Shown: positions 30,744 through 39,619, counted from the first letter of the stretch. The stretch is DNA of 64,000 bases from Halopseudomonas aestusnigri (GCF_002197985.1 NZ_NBYK01000015.1:1-64000); one strand, 5' to 3'. Numbers and translations are program-made. Notes: generated by a model from the letters alone, not told the origin.

Positions 30744-31382
30744 TCAGTCCAGTGACAGCGTGGGTTGGTCGGCGGTCAGCACGGCGCCATGCTGGCCGCT
30801 GGTGGTGATGGCCTGCACCTGAATGCGCTGCATCGCCGGGAAGCTATTGAACAACGGCAGGGTCAGCGCTTCAAGTCGCTCGGGGGACGAGCAGTTGAAG
30901 CCAAAGCGGCCCTCGATATCGGCATGTGCGCTGTGTTCGTGGTCGTGATGATCGTCGTGGTCATCATGCTGTTCATGTTCGCCATGTGCGTGATCATCAT
31001 GCCGCTCATGCTCATGCTCATGCTCATGCTCATGCTCATGCTCATGCTCGTCGGCGGCAAACAGCGGACTTTCCAGCTCGATCTGCTGAAGTGTGCAGCC
31101 GGCAGCCGGGGTGAAACTGAACAGCGTGTCGGCCTGCTCGAGAGCCGCTTTGACGCGGGCGACGGTGGCGCGATCCTCGTCAGTGCCTGGCGTGTGTTCG
31201 AAGCCAACCAGATTGGCCGCGGGGCTGTCGAGCTCCAAGCTCACCAGATTGCCGTCCACCACCAGATTGAGACTGGCAACGCCGTGCTCGTGGGCGCCGA
31301 GGCTGGCGTGCTGGTGGTCTTCGGCAAAGGCGCCTTGGCTGGAAAACAGGGCGATGCTGAGGGCAAGCAGGGTGCGGCGCAT
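30744..31382 (-). CDS. ZrgA-like DUF2796 histidine-rich periplasmic protein
   Basis: A 212-residue exported protein with signal peptide MRRTLLALSIALFSSQGAFA, an N-terminal HQHASLGAHEHGVASLNL motif and a long central His/Glu/Asp-rich segment (about 112-155), including seven perfect His-Glu repeats. This fits the DUF2796 family, whose Vibrio member ZrgA supports zinc acquisition. The ATG at 31382 lies 16 bases from a Zur-like palindrome. First gene of the four-gene operon. Zinc binding is inferred from composition. Confidence 0.85.
   Translation of the reverse strand: MRRTLLALSIALFSSQGAFAEDHQHASLGAHEHGVASLNLVVDGNLVSLELDSPAANLVGFEHTPGTDEDRATVARVKAALEQADTLFSFTPAAGCTLQQIELESPLFAADEHEHEHEHEHEHEHERHDDHAHGEHEQHDDHDDHHDHEHSAHADIEGRFGFNCSSPERLEALTLPLFNSFPAMQRIQVQAITTSGQHGAVLTADQPTLSLD
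31005..31046. repeat. CTCATG hexanucleotide tandem repeat, seven copies
   Basis: Seven perfect copies of CTCATG (plus strand) fill 31005-31046 and end in a variant CTCGTC. On the coding minus strand they encode seven His-Glu units in the ZrgA-like protein. The period is a multiple of three, so copy-number slippage would change histidine number without breaking the frame. Confidence 0.95.
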
Positions 31383-31398
31383 GGTTGGGCTCCGGTTT

Positions 31399-31421
31399 GA
31401 AATAAAACGTTATCTTATTTC
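31399..31421 (-). promoter_or_regulatory. Zur-like palindrome upstream of the zrg-like operon
   Basis: GAAATAA at 31399-31405 and TTATTTC at 31415-31421 form a 23-bp palindrome with GTTAT in its centre. The ends match the enterobacterial Zur box (GAAAT...ATTTC) and the length is right, but the centre is divergent. Position, 17-39 bases before the DUF2796 start, fits a repressor site. Confidence 0.45.
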
Positions 31422-31449
31422 ATTTTTTCACCAAAACAACCCTGAATTG

Positions 31450-31487
31450 AGGCTCCCGGCCGCGCGGCTGTGACGAAGCGGGAGCCT
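31450..31487 (-). terminator. hairpin after the cnoX gene
   Basis: AGGCTCCCG (31450-31458) pairs with CGGGAGCCT (31479-31487) just beyond the cnoX stop. The T-tract on the minus strand is poor, so termination is likely but weak. Confidence 0.4.
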
Positions 31488-31495
31488 GCGGTCGA

Positions 31496-32374
31496 TCAGT
31501 ACAGGGCCTGATAGAGCTTGCGGCGGTACTGCACGGTGAGCGGATGATCGCCACCCAGCAGATCAAACACCTGCAACAGAGTCTTCTGCGCGGCGCCGTC
31601 GTTCCAGCTGCGGTCACGCTGCAACAGCTCAAGCAGGGCAGTCAGCGCGTTATCGCTGTGGCCCGCGGTGAGATCGAGCAGGGCTAGCTGGTAGCGTGCT
31701 TCGCTGTCGGCGGCATCGGCGTCAAGGCGGGCCTGCAGCGCTGCGCGGGGTGCGAAGCCGGTGCTCTGGCGGGCGAAACTGAGCTGGGCCTTGAGCGCAC
31801 TGAGGGTTTGTTTGTGGCTGTCCTTGTTCTGGACGGCGTTGATCACCTTGTCGGCGTCATCCAGTTGGCCGTCGGCCAGCAGCGCGCGGGTCAGGACCAG
31901 CAGCAGCGCATCGTCGGTTTCCGCCTGCAGCGCCGGTTGCAGCAGGGCAATGGCCTGTTGCGGCTGACCGGCATCGATCAGCGCCTGCGCCTGAGCGGCC
32001 AGATCCTCTTCCGGCGCTTCGGCAGCGGCAGCGGGCTCGTTGACGTGCGGCGCGAGCAAGTCGCGAATCGCGCCCTCGGGCTGCACACCGGCGAAGCCTT
32101 CGACCGGCTGACCGTCCTTGAACAGCACCACGGTCGGCAGGCTGCGAATGCCGAAGCGTTCGGTCAGACCGGGCTCGGCATCGCAGTTGACCTTGGCCAG
32201 CAGCAGTTCGCCCTCGTAGCTGTCGACAATCTTTTCCAGTACCGGAAACAGCGCCTTGCAGGGCGCACACCAGTCGGCCCAGAAGTCGACCAGCACGGGT
32301 TTGTGGAAGGAGTTTTCGAGTACATAGCGATCGAAGGTATCGGTGGTGGCGTCGAACAGGTAGGGCGATGACAT
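31496..32374 (-). CDS. cnoX: thioredoxin-TPR co-chaperone CnoX (YbbN)
   Basis: CnoX holds oxidatively damaged proteins and passes them to chaperones. The 292-residue product has a thioredoxin domain (1-110) with the active site WCAPC (Cys36, Cys39) and a helical tetratricopeptide-like C-terminal part (about 120-292). E. coli CnoX has lost the first cysteine, whereas this one keeps both, like the redox-active form described in Caulobacter. Monocistronic between the zrg-like operon and a methyltransferase gene. Confidence 0.9.
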   Translation of the reverse strand: MSSPYLFDATTDTFDRYVLENSFHKPVLVDFWADWCAPCKALFPVLEKIVDSYEGELLLAKVNCDAEPGLTERFGIRSLPTVVLFKDGQPVEGFAGVQPEGAIRDLLAPHVNEPAAAAEAPEEDLAAQAQALIDAGQPQQAIALLQPALQAETDDALLLVLTRALLADGQLDDADKVINAVQNKDSHKQTLSALKAQLSFARQSTGFAPRAALQARLDADAADSEARYQLALLDLTAGHSDNALTALLELLQRDRSWNDGAAQKTLLQVFDLLGGDHPLTVQYRRKLYQALY

Positions 32375-32432
32375 GGGCTATTCCGCTGCGGTGATATCGA
32401 GTCTGGCTTATATGGTGGCGCTGGCGCCAAGG

Positions 32433-33086
32433 TCAAGGACTGAGCTGATACAGGCTGACGTCGCGAAACTCAAGCGGCTCACCCAGATCCGGCCAGGTTC
32501 GGCCCGGCAGAATGGCGCTGCGGCGGTAACGCGGGTGGGTCAGGTTGCGTACCCGGGAGTCGGCGATCAGCACCTTGTTGGCACGCTCGGCGAAGTGGTC
32601 GAGCAGTGGCCGGTTGTCGACGTCGTAGAGCACGTCGGCGGCGATCAGCAGATCGATCTCGCCTTCGACGGCGAAGTAGTCATCCGACAGCACGATCTGC
32701 ATGTCGTTGAGTCGGGCGTTGAGGGCGCAGGCCAGCAGTGCGGGCCGGTCCAGGTCACAGGCGATGGCCTGTTCGGCACCGGCCATGCGGCAGGCCAGCG
32801 CAACCACGCCGGAGCCGGCGCCGAAGTCCAGTACCCGCTTGCCGCGTACCTGTTCGGGGTTGTCCAGCACCCAGCGCGCCAGGGCCAGGCCGCTACCCCA
32901 GCAGAAGCCCCAGTAGGGCGGATGCTCCAGCAGCCGGCGGGTTTCGTCAGTGGCGAAGGCGCGGTCCAGATTACTCGGATCGAGCAGCCACAACTCCAGT
33001 TCCGGCAGACCCGGCAGGCGGCTCGGCACAAGCGCGGCGTCGGGCAGAACCTTGTGCAGTTCGGCGGTAAGTGCTTCGAGGGTCAT
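32433..33086 (-). CDS. class I SAM-dependent methyltransferase
   Basis: A 217-residue methyltransferase with motif I VLDFGAGSGVVALACRMAG (about 85-103), the acidic motif II AIACDLDRPAL and a DLLIAADVLYD motif resembling protein-lysine methyltransferases of the METTL/PrmA-like group. The substrate is not evident. The ATG at 33086 follows AGGAACCCG; an upstream in-frame start at 33128 would run into the lysR end. The gene is 17 bases downstream of the lysR-type gene on the same strand. Confidence 0.85.
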   Translation of the reverse strand: MTLEALTAELHKVLPDAALVPSRLPGLPELELWLLDPSNLDRAFATDETRRLLEHPPYWGFCWGSGLALARWVLDNPEQVRGKRVLDFGAGSGVVALACRMAGAEQAIACDLDRPALLACALNARLNDMQIVLSDDYFAVEGEIDLLIAADVLYDVDNRPLLDHFAERANKVLIADSRVRNLTHPRYRRSAILPGRTWPDLGEPLEFRDVSLYQLSP

Positions 33087-33102
33087 GGTCGGGTTCCTGA
33101 GA

Positions 33103-34050
33103 TCAGACGGGTATTGTAGCGACTTCACCCGCTGCCGGATGCTGCGGCGTCAGCGGAATGTCGGCCAGCCGGGTGCGCAGGAACTCGATCAGCGCCCGGG
33201 TGGCCAGGGTCGGATAGAGGTTGGGCGCGGTCAGCAGATACAGGTGATCGCCCCAGGCATCGACCCGGGCGCGGTAGTCGGGCAGCACGGCTGTCAGGCT
33301 GCCGGCATTCAGCTCCTCGCGCACTGCGTAGTAGGGCAGCAGCGCGCAACCCAGCCCCTGCAGCGCGGCGCGGCGCAGGAACAGCATGTCTTCGGTCTGC
33401 AGGCGTGGACGCAGGGTCAGCTGCTGGCTGTGCCTGCCATCGTGCAGCTCCAGCGGCAGGCGCAGATCCGGCACCTTGACGCTCACCACGTCACAGCGCA
33501 GCAGGTCTTCCGGGTTCTGTGGCCTGCCGACACGTTGCAGGTAGCCGGGGCTGGCGCACAGGACCCAGTCGATGGGACCCAGATCACGAGCCACCAGCGT
33601 ATCCGGCGGGGTGTTGGTGACGCGAATGGCAACGTCAATTTCCTCGGCGACCAGATCGAAGATGCGGTTGCTGAAGGTCAGTTGCAGGGTCACATCCGGA
33701 TAGGTGTCGGCGAATTCCAGCAGCAGCGGGCCGATGATCTGCTGGCCCAGCGCGGAGGGTACGCTCAGACGCAGGTGGCCGCGCAGGTTGCGGCCGAGGT
33801 TGTCGACCGTTGATTGCAGGGCGCTCAGTTCCTGGCTGATGCGGGCGGCGTGCTCGTAAAGTGCCCAGCCAATCTGGGTCGGCTCTACCCGCCGGGTGGT
33901 GCGGCGCAGCAACTGCACCTGCAGATCCTGCTCCAGTGCCTTCAGACGCCGGCTGATATGCGAGCGCGAGGTACCAAGCCGGCGGGCGGCACCGCTCATG
34001 CCGCCGGCTTCGACGATGGCGCTGAAGTACTGCAGGGTTTTGATATCCAT
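33103..34050 (-). CDS. LysR-family transcriptional regulator
   Basis: A 315-residue regulator with the N-terminal winged helix (MDIKTLQYFSAIVEAGGMSG...SRSHISRRLKALE, 1-60) and a periplasmic-binding-protein-like effector domain. The start at 34050 gives the family N-terminus; an ATG 15 codons earlier adds unrelated residues. It is divergent from the nitronate monooxygenase/acyl-CoA ligase pair, 103 bases away, so it most likely controls them in response to a substrate or product. Confidence 0.93.
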   Translation of the reverse strand: MDIKTLQYFSAIVEAGGMSGAARRLGTSRSHISRRLKALEQDLQVQLLRRTTRRVEPTQIGWALYEHAARISQELSALQSTVDNLGRNLRGHLRLSVPSALGQQIIGPLLLEFADTYPDVTLQLTFSNRIFDLVAEEIDVAIRVTNTPPDTLVARDLGPIDWVLCASPGYLQRVGRPQNPEDLLRCDVVSVKVPDLRLPLELHDGRHSQQLTLRPRLQTEDMLFLRRAALQGLGCALLPYYAVREELNAGSLTAVLPDYRARVDAWGDHLYLLTAPNLYPTLATRALIEFLRTRLADIPLTPQHPAAGEVATIPV

Positions 34051-34094
34051 GATTGTTGCCGATTGGTAAACAGTTTGGGCATTGTGTGTGCGCA

Positions 34095-34123
34095 TTGTAG
34101 ATCAAAGTAGAGGCTTCTATAGT
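34095..34123 (+). promoter_or_regulatory. sigma70 promoter of the nitronate monooxygenase pair
   Basis: TTGTAG (34095-34100) and TATAGT (34118-34123) have 17-base spacing. The start would be near 34130, 24 bases ahead of the ATG. It lies in the LysR intergenic region, where the regulator probably binds. Confidence 0.65.
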
Positions 34124-34153
34124 CGTCCAATCACAACTACAAGGAATCGAACC

Positions 34154-35143
34154 ATGAGTCTGCCCCCCGTGCTGCAAGGCAATCTGAGCTTGCCGGTCAT
34201 CTGCTCGCCGCTGTTTATCATCTCCAACCCCGACCTGGTCATTGCCCAGTGCAAGGCCGGTGTTGTCGGCTCGTTTCCGGCCCTCAACGCGCGCCCGGCC
34301 GAAGTGCTGGACGAATGGCTGCAGCGCATTACCAGCGAGCTGGCGGACTACAAGGCGGCGAACCCGGATGCGGTGGTAGCGCCCTTTGCGGTCAACCAGA
34401 TCGTGCACGGCAGCAACGACCGCCTGCAGCACGACGTCGAGCTGTGCGTGAAGTACAAGGTGCCGATCATCATCACCAGCCTGCGCGCACCCAATGACGT
34501 GGTTGGCCCGATTCACAGCTACGGCGGTCTGGTGTTCCACGATGTCATCAACGTCAAGCACGCCAAAAAGGCGATTGAAGCGGGTGTGGATGGTCTGATT
34601 CTGGTGTGTGCCGGCGCCGGTGGCCATGCCGGTCAGCTCAGCCCGTTCGCGCTGGTGTCGGAAATCCGTGCCTTCTACGATGGCCCGATCATTCTGTCCG
34701 GCTCGATTACCAAGGGTGAGCAGATTCTCGCGGCGCAGGCGATGGGCGCGGACCTGGCCTATATGGGCACCCGCTTTATCGCCACCCATGAAGCCAATGC
34801 CGATGCGGCCTACAAGCAGATGCTGGTCGATACCACGGCTGACGATATCGTTTACAGCAACCTGTTTACCGGCGTGCACGGCAACTATCTGAAGCCCAGT
34901 ATCGTCAATGCCGGCATGGACCCGGACAACCTGCCCGAAGGCGACAAGAGCAGCATGAAGTTCGGCTCCGGTGGCAGCAGCAAGAGCAAGGCCTGGCGCG
35001 ATATCTGGGGCGCAGGGCAGGGTGTCGGCAGCATCGCTGCGGTGACCTCGACCGCCGAGGCCGTCAGCCAGCTGGAGCGTGAATATCACGATGCGCAGGC
35101 GCGCCTGGCGCGTATTACCCAGCCGTTTGGCAGCAAGGCATGA
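34154..35143 (+). CDS. nitronate monooxygenase (2-nitropropane dioxygenase family)
   Basis: An FMN-dependent TIM-barrel enzyme that oxidises alkyl nitronates such as propionate 3-nitronate. The 329-residue product begins MSLPPVLQGNLSLPVICSPL and carries CAGAGGHAGQLSP (the family GGHXG motif) and GADLAYMGTRFIAT, the phosphate-binding end. The ATG at 34154 follows AAGGAATCG. It overlaps the acyl-CoA ligase by four bases (ATGA). The pair may handle a nitro- or branched-acid compound; substrate inference is weak. Confidence 0.9.
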   Translation: MSLPPVLQGNLSLPVICSPLFIISNPDLVIAQCKAGVVGSFPALNARPAEVLDEWLQRITSELADYKAANPDAVVAPFAVNQIVHGSNDRLQHDVELCVKYKVPIIITSLRAPNDVVGPIHSYGGLVFHDVINVKHAKKAIEAGVDGLILVCAGAGGHAGQLSPFALVSEIRAFYDGPIILSGSITKGEQILAAQAMGADLAYMGTRFIATHEANADAAYKQMLVDTTADDIVYSNLFTGVHGNYLKPSIVNAGMDPDNLPEGDKSSMKFGSGGSSKSKAWRDIWGAGQGVGSIAAVTSTAEAVSQLEREYHDAQARLARITQPFGSKA

Positions 35144-36624
35144 CTGCTGCACTGGTTTGCGGCGAGCTGCGCCGCGACGGGGAGGAGGTTGCGCAGCGGG
35201 GGCTGCGGCTGGCCGGTGGGCTGGCCCGAATGGGTATCGAGGATGGCGATGTCATCGCCGTGATGCTGCGTAACGGCCCGGCGTTTATTGATGCGATCCT
35301 GAGCTGTCAGACCGCGGGCTGCTTCTACTGCCCGATCAACTGGCACTTCAAGGGCGATGAGGTGGCCTACCTGCTGAACGACTCGGCGGCCAAGGTGCTG
35401 ATTGTCGAGGCTGATCTGCTGGCCACGCTGGATGGCGCGATTCCGGTGGGCGTGCAGGTGCTGGTGGTTGGTGCCGGTGCTGAGGATGCGCGTGACTACG
35501 AAGGCTGGCTGGCGCAGCAAGCGCCATACGACGGTCCCGAGCGCACGCCGCGGGCGCACATGGCCTACACCTCGGGTACCACCGGGCGCCCGAAGGGGGT
35601 AGTGCGGCTGGCGCCACCGCCGGAGGCGCGCGCTCAGATGGCCGAGCATATGCGTGAGCTGTGCCGGATTGCCTGGGGCATTACCCCCGGCACCCGCGCG
35701 CTGGTGACCGCGCCGCTGTATCACAGCGCGCCAACGTCCTATGCCCAGCAGGCGATCCAGCAGGCTGAGACGCTGGTGGTCATGCCGCGCTTCGATGCCG
35801 AACAGACGCTGGCGCTGATCGAACAGTACCGGATCGAGACCGTCTATCTGGTGCCGATCATGTACGTCCGCCTGCTGCGTCTGCCGGCCGAGGTGCGGGC
35901 CAAGTACGATATTTCGTCTGTGCGCTTTGTTGCCTCGACCGGCGCGCCCTGCGCTCCGGACGTTAAACAGGCGATGCTCGACTGGTGGGGCGACGTGATT
36001 TTTGAAACCTACGCCTCCAGTGAGACCGGCATGATCACCCTGCAAGACCCCCAGTCGGCGCGGCGCAAGCCGGGCAGCGTCGGTCGGCCCATCGGTGACA
36101 CGCGGATTCGCATCGTCAGCGAAGACGGTCGCGAGTGCGGCGTGGGTGAGCCGGGCGTGATCTATGTGCGTCAGCCGATGGTGCCGGACTTCACCTATCT
36201 GAACAACGAAGCGGCTCGCGCCAAGGCCGGATTGGACGATCTGGCAACCGTCGGTGATATCGGCTACCTCGATGCCGACGGGTACCTGTATGTCTGTGAC
36301 CGCCAGTCCGACATGGTGATCTCCGGTGGCGTGAACATCTATCCGGCGGAAATCGAGCATGTGCTGATCACCCTGCCCGGGGTGCGCGACTGTGCGGTAT
36401 TCGGTATCCCGGACGCGGAGTACGGTGAGTCTCTGATGGCCGTGGTGGCTGTTTCTGACCCGGCGCTGAATGAAGCTGCGATTCAGGCGTTTATCCGCAG
36501 CAACATGGCCGGGTACAAGGTGCCCGGGCGGGTCGAGCTGGTCGATGTGCTGCCCCGGGATGACAACGGCAAGGTCGCCAAGCGCAGGCTGCGTGACAGT
36601 TACCTGACGGCTCCCGTGCCTTGA
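35140..36624 (+). CDS. AMP-dependent acyl-CoA synthetase/ligase
   Basis: Activates a carboxylic acid to its CoA ester through an acyl-adenylate. The 494-residue protein has the AMP-binding motif YTSGTTGRPKG (about 143-153), the ETYASSETGMI region, and the C-terminal DRQSDMVISGGVNIYPAEIE hinge motif with the catalytic lysine region NGKVAKRRLR near the end. It is translationally coupled to the nitronate monooxygenase gene. Substrate unknown; slightly short at the N-terminus compared with fatty-acid ligases. Confidence 0.92.
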   Translation: MTAALVCGELRRDGEEVAQRGLRLAGGLARMGIEDGDVIAVMLRNGPAFIDAILSCQTAGCFYCPINWHFKGDEVAYLLNDSAAKVLIVEADLLATLDGAIPVGVQVLVVGAGAEDARDYEGWLAQQAPYDGPERTPRAHMAYTSGTTGRPKGVVRLAPPPEARAQMAEHMRELCRIAWGITPGTRALVTAPLYHSAPTSYAQQAIQQAETLVVMPRFDAEQTLALIEQYRIETVYLVPIMYVRLLRLPAEVRAKYDISSVRFVASTGAPCAPDVKQAMLDWWGDVIFETYASSETGMITLQDPQSARRKPGSVGRPIGDTRIRIVSEDGRECGVGEPGVIYVRQPMVPDFTYLNNEAARAKAGLDDLATVGDIGYLDADGYLYVCDRQSDMVISGGVNIYPAEIEHVLITLPGVRDCAVFGIPDAEYGESLMAVVAVSDPALNEAAIQAFIRSNMAGYKVPGRVELVDVLPRDDNGKVAKRRLRDSYLTAPVP

Positions 36625-36671
36625 CGGGTGCGACAATCTGGTAGTTGAAATGTAATGACACATTTCATCCG

Positions 36672-36706
36672 CGGCCTACAAAGAGGTAAGATGTAGGCCG
36701 TTTTTT
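36672..36706 (+). terminator. terminator between the acyl-CoA ligase gene and nrdR
   Basis: CGGCCTACA (36672-36680) pairs with TGTAGGCCG (36692-36700) and is followed by TTTTTT. A separate perfect small inverted repeat, GAAATGT/ACATTTC with a 6-base gap, lies at 36647-36666 and is unexplained. Confidence 0.85.
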
Positions 36707-36726
36707 ATTCACCTGGGAAAACCTGC

Positions 36727-37200
36727 ATGCATTGTCCATTCTGTGGCGCCCATGACACCAAGGTGATCGACTCCCGCCTTGTGGCCGAGGGCGATCAGGT
36801 GCGCCGGCGACGCGAATGTTTGGCCTGTCAGGAGCGTTTTACCACCTTCGAGACCGCCGAGCTGGTGTTGCCACGGGTCATCAAACAGGACGGGCGGCGT
36901 CAGCCCTTCGACGAGGACAAGCTGCGCGCCGGTCTTCAGCGTGCGCTGGAGAAACGCCCGGTCAGCGTCGAGCAGATCGAAGCGGCCATTGGTCATATCA
37001 AGCACCGTTTGCGGGCGACCGGTGAGCGCGAGGTCAAGGCGCTGGCTGTCGGCGAGATGGTCATGCGCGAGCTGAAACAGCTCGACGAAGTCGCCTATAT
37101 CCGCTTCGCGTCCGTTTATCGCCGTTTCCAGGACCTCAATCAGTTCCGTGAAGAGATCGAGCGTCTGGCTCGGCGCGATCAGGACGAATCCGATGCCTGA
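36727..37200 (+). CDS. nrdR: ribonucleotide reductase repressor NrdR
   Basis: NrdR represses ribonucleotide reductase genes according to ATP/dATP binding. The 157-residue product has the zinc ribbon Cys3-X2-Cys6 and Cys31-X2-Cys34, then an ATP-cone domain (about 47-137, [20 protein letters not shown]). It heads the riboflavin block and overlaps ribD by eight bases, the usual proteobacterial arrangement. Confidence 0.97.
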   Translation: MHCPFCGAHDTKVIDSRLVAEGDQVRRRRECLACQERFTTFETAELVLPRVIKQDGRRQPFDEDKLRAGLQRALEKRPVSVEQIEAAIGHIKHRLRATGEREVKALAVGEMVMRELKQLDEVAYIRFASVYRRFQDLNQFREEIERLARRDQDESDA

Positions 37201-38323
37201 GTGGAGCGCGGCAGACCGGGAGTGGATGAGCCGGGCATTGATGCTCGCCGAGCGGGGTGTCTACACCACCGAACCCAACCCGCGGGTCGGCTGCGTGCTG
37301 GTTGCTGACGGCCGGATCGTCGGCGAAGGCTGGCATGTTCGGGCCGGTGAAGGCCATGCCGAAGTAAACGCGCTGGCGCAGGCCGGCGATCTGGCGCGCG
37401 GCGCAACCGCCTACGTTACCCTTGAACCCTGCAGCCATTTCGGTCGCACGCCGCCGTGCGCCGATGCGCTGGTCAAGGCTGGCGTCAGCCGCGTGGTGGC
37501 CGCCATGCAGGACCCCAATCCGCAGGTTGCCGGCAATGGCCTGAACCGGCTGCGCGAAGCCGGCATCGAGGTCAGCTGCGGGCTGCTCGAAGCGCAGGCG
37601 CAGGCACTCAATCCCGGTTTTATCAAACGCATGCAGCAGGGGCTGCCCTGGGTGCGGGTCAAGCTGGCGATGAGCCTCGATGGCCGTACCGCCATGGCCA
37701 GCGGTGAAAGCAAATGGATTACCGGCCCGGCGGCGCGCGCCGATGTGCAGCGCCTGCGGGCGCGCAGCGGGGCGGTGGTCAGCGGTGCCGACAGCGTGCT
37801 GCTCGACGATTCTGCTCTGACCGTGCGGGCCGCTGAACTCGGCTTGCCGGCCGCAGAGGCGGCCGCTGCCGCCGAGCGCCAGCCGCTGCGCGTGCTGATC
37901 GACAGCCTGCGCCGGGTTCCGCTCGATCAGCGCTTTTTCCGTGAAACGGGGTCAACGCTGGTTATCAGCACCAGTGCAGAACAGGCTGCCGACGATTATC
38001 GAGCTGCCGGCAGCGAACTGCTGGCGGTCCCCGGTGCAGATGGCAAGGTCGATCTGCACGCGGTGCTGCAGACCCTCGCCGGGCGAGGCTGCAATGAGGT
38101 GCTGGTGGAAGCCGGCGCCGGCCTGTCTGGTGCCTTCTGGCGTGCCGGGCTGGTGGATGAACTGATTGTGTATATGGCGCCGCGCCTGCTCGGAAGTCAG
38201 GCGCGGCCGTTGATGCAGTTGCCCTTCGAAAGCATGAGTGAGGCGATGGATGTTGCCATCGTCGACATGCGCGCAATTGGCCAAGACTGGCGCATCACGG
38301 CACGACCGATTTTCCCTTCCTGA
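37193..38323 (+). CDS. ribD: bifunctional diaminohydroxyphosphoribosylaminopyrimidine deaminase/reductase
   Basis: Carries out the second and third steps of riboflavin synthesis. The 376-residue protein begins [20 protein letters not shown]; the deaminase part has the zinc site GHAEVNAL and [11 protein letters not shown], and the reductase part starts around residue 148 ([14 protein letters not shown]). The ATG at 37193 overlaps nrdR by 8 bases; an earlier in-frame start has no support. It is followed 12 bases later by nhaD rather than directly by riboflavin synthase. Confidence 0.97.
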   Translation: MPEWSAADREWMSRALMLAERGVYTTEPNPRVGCVLVADGRIVGEGWHVRAGEGHAEVNALAQAGDLARGATAYVTLEPCSHFGRTPPCADALVKAGVSRVVAAMQDPNPQVAGNGLNRLREAGIEVSCGLLEAQAQALNPGFIKRMQQGLPWVRVKLAMSLDGRTAMASGESKWITGPAARADVQRLRARSGAVVSGADSVLLDDSALTVRAAELGLPAAEAAAAAERQPLRVLIDSLRRVPLDQRFFRETGSTLVISTSAEQAADDYRAAGSELLAVPGADGKVDLHAVLQTLAGRGCNEVLVEAGAGLSGAFWRAGLVDELIVYMAPRLLGSQARPLMQLPFESMSEAMDVAIVDMRAIGQDWRITARPIFPS

Positions 38324-38335
38324 GAGTGTAAGACA

Positions 38336-39592
38336 ATGCAAAGTAGTGTGCAGATACTGCTGTGGATCATGGCGGTAGTGGCCTTTTTGGGGGTCGTGCT
38401 GGAAGAAGTCATCCACGTCAACAAGGCCAAGGTGGTGCTGCTGTTCGGGGCGCTGTCCTGGCTGGTGCTGTTTATCGCGGCGCCAAGCGATGCGGTACGG
38501 GAGCATGTGCAGGAGGCTCTCAACGAGAACATCACCGATATCGCCAGCCTCTGGCTGTTCCTGCTGGCAACCATGACCTTCGTCGCCTATCTCAACAAGA
38601 AGGGGCTGATCGAAAACGTCATCTATCGCATCCTCCCCGGACGCATTACCGAGCGCAAGCTGCTGTTTCTGACCGGCGTATTCTGTTTTGTCTTTTCCTC
38701 CATCGCCGACAATATCACTGCCACCCTGGTGTCGGTGGCGCTGGTGCTGAGTCTCAATCTGGAGCTGCGCAAGATGCTGCGCTTCGCCACGCTGGTGGTG
38801 TTCGCGGTGAACTCCGGCGGTGTCGCGATGATCACCGGTGACGTCACCACGCTGATGATCTTTATGGCCGACAAGGTCGAGATAACCAACCTGCTGCTGC
38901 TCAGTGCCCCGGCGCTGCTGGCCGTGCTGCTGCTGGCCGCTTTGCTGTCGATCGGCATGGGCAACGAGGTCATTATCGAAAAGAGCCAGCTGCACGAACT
39001 GCGCGGTGTCGATCAGGTAATCGGTGCGCTGTTCCTGCTGACCATCCTCGCAACCATCCTGCTCAGCCTGTTCTTTGCGATCCCGCCGGTGCTGACGTTT
39101 CTGACCGGTCTGGCGCTGATGTTCTTGATTGCACGGTTTTTCAATGAAGACATTGATGCAGATCCGATTCTGGAGTACATCCGCGTTATCGAGTTTGAGA
39201 CGCTGCTGTTCTTCCTCGGCGTGCTGCTGCTGGTTGGCATGCTCCAGTACATCGGTACGCTGCAGAACCTGACCGCCCTTTACGACGTTATGCCGACCCT
39301 GCTGGCCAACTTCCTGATGGGCATGCTGTCGGCTCTGATCGATAACGTGCCGCTGACCGCTGCACTGCTCAAAGCCGACCTGCAGATGAGCGTCGCCGAC
39401 TGGATGGGCCTGACCTACGCTGTCGGTGTGGGCGGTTCCCTGCTTATAATTGGCTCCGCTGCCGGCATCGTTGCCATGAGCAAGATGCCCGGCCTGACAT
39501 TCATTACCTACCTGCGCAGCTTTGGACTGTTGCTGATGGCCTTTGCCTTCGGTTTCATTGCTGTCTACGGTCTGGGTCTGCTGGTCTCCTGA
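38336..39592 (+). CDS. nhaD: Na+/H+ antiporter NhaD
   Basis: An inner-membrane sodium/proton antiporter for salt and pH homeostasis. The 418-residue product has about twelve hydrophobic segments, and family segments FSSIADNITATLVSVALVLS, FAVNSGGVAMITGDVTTLMI and SALIDNVPLTAALLKADLQ match NhaD proteins. The ion transporter superfamily assignment is firm; the antiport direction is inferred. It sits inside the rib operon between ribD and ribE with short gaps (12 and 27 bases), so it is probably co-transcribed. Confidence 0.9.
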   Translation: MQSSVQILLWIMAVVAFLGVVLEEVIHVNKAKVVLLFGALSWLVLFIAAPSDAVREHVQEALNENITDIASLWLFLLATMTFVAYLNKKGLIENVIYRILPGRITERKLLFLTGVFCFVFSSIADNITATLVSVALVLSLNLELRKMLRFATLVVFAVNSGGVAMITGDVTTLMIFMADKVEITNLLLLSAPALLAVLLLAALLSIGMGNEVIIEKSQLHELRGVDQVIGALFLLTILATILLSLFFAIPPVLTFLTGLALMFLIARFFNEDIDADPILEYIRVIEFETLLFFLGVLLLVGMLQYIGTLQNLTALYDVMPTLLANFLMGMLSALIDNVPLTAALLKADLQMSVADWMGLTYAVGVGGSLLIIGSAAGIVAMSKMPGLTFITYLRSFGLLLMAFAFGFIAVYGLGLLVS

Positions 39593-39619
39593 CCGGCAAC
39601 GGCGAAAGCGAGGCAATTC

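Noticed and set aside
31005-31046. CTCATG repeats as a CRISPR-like array
   Set aside because: The unit is 6 bp with no spacers and lies in frame inside a coding gene.
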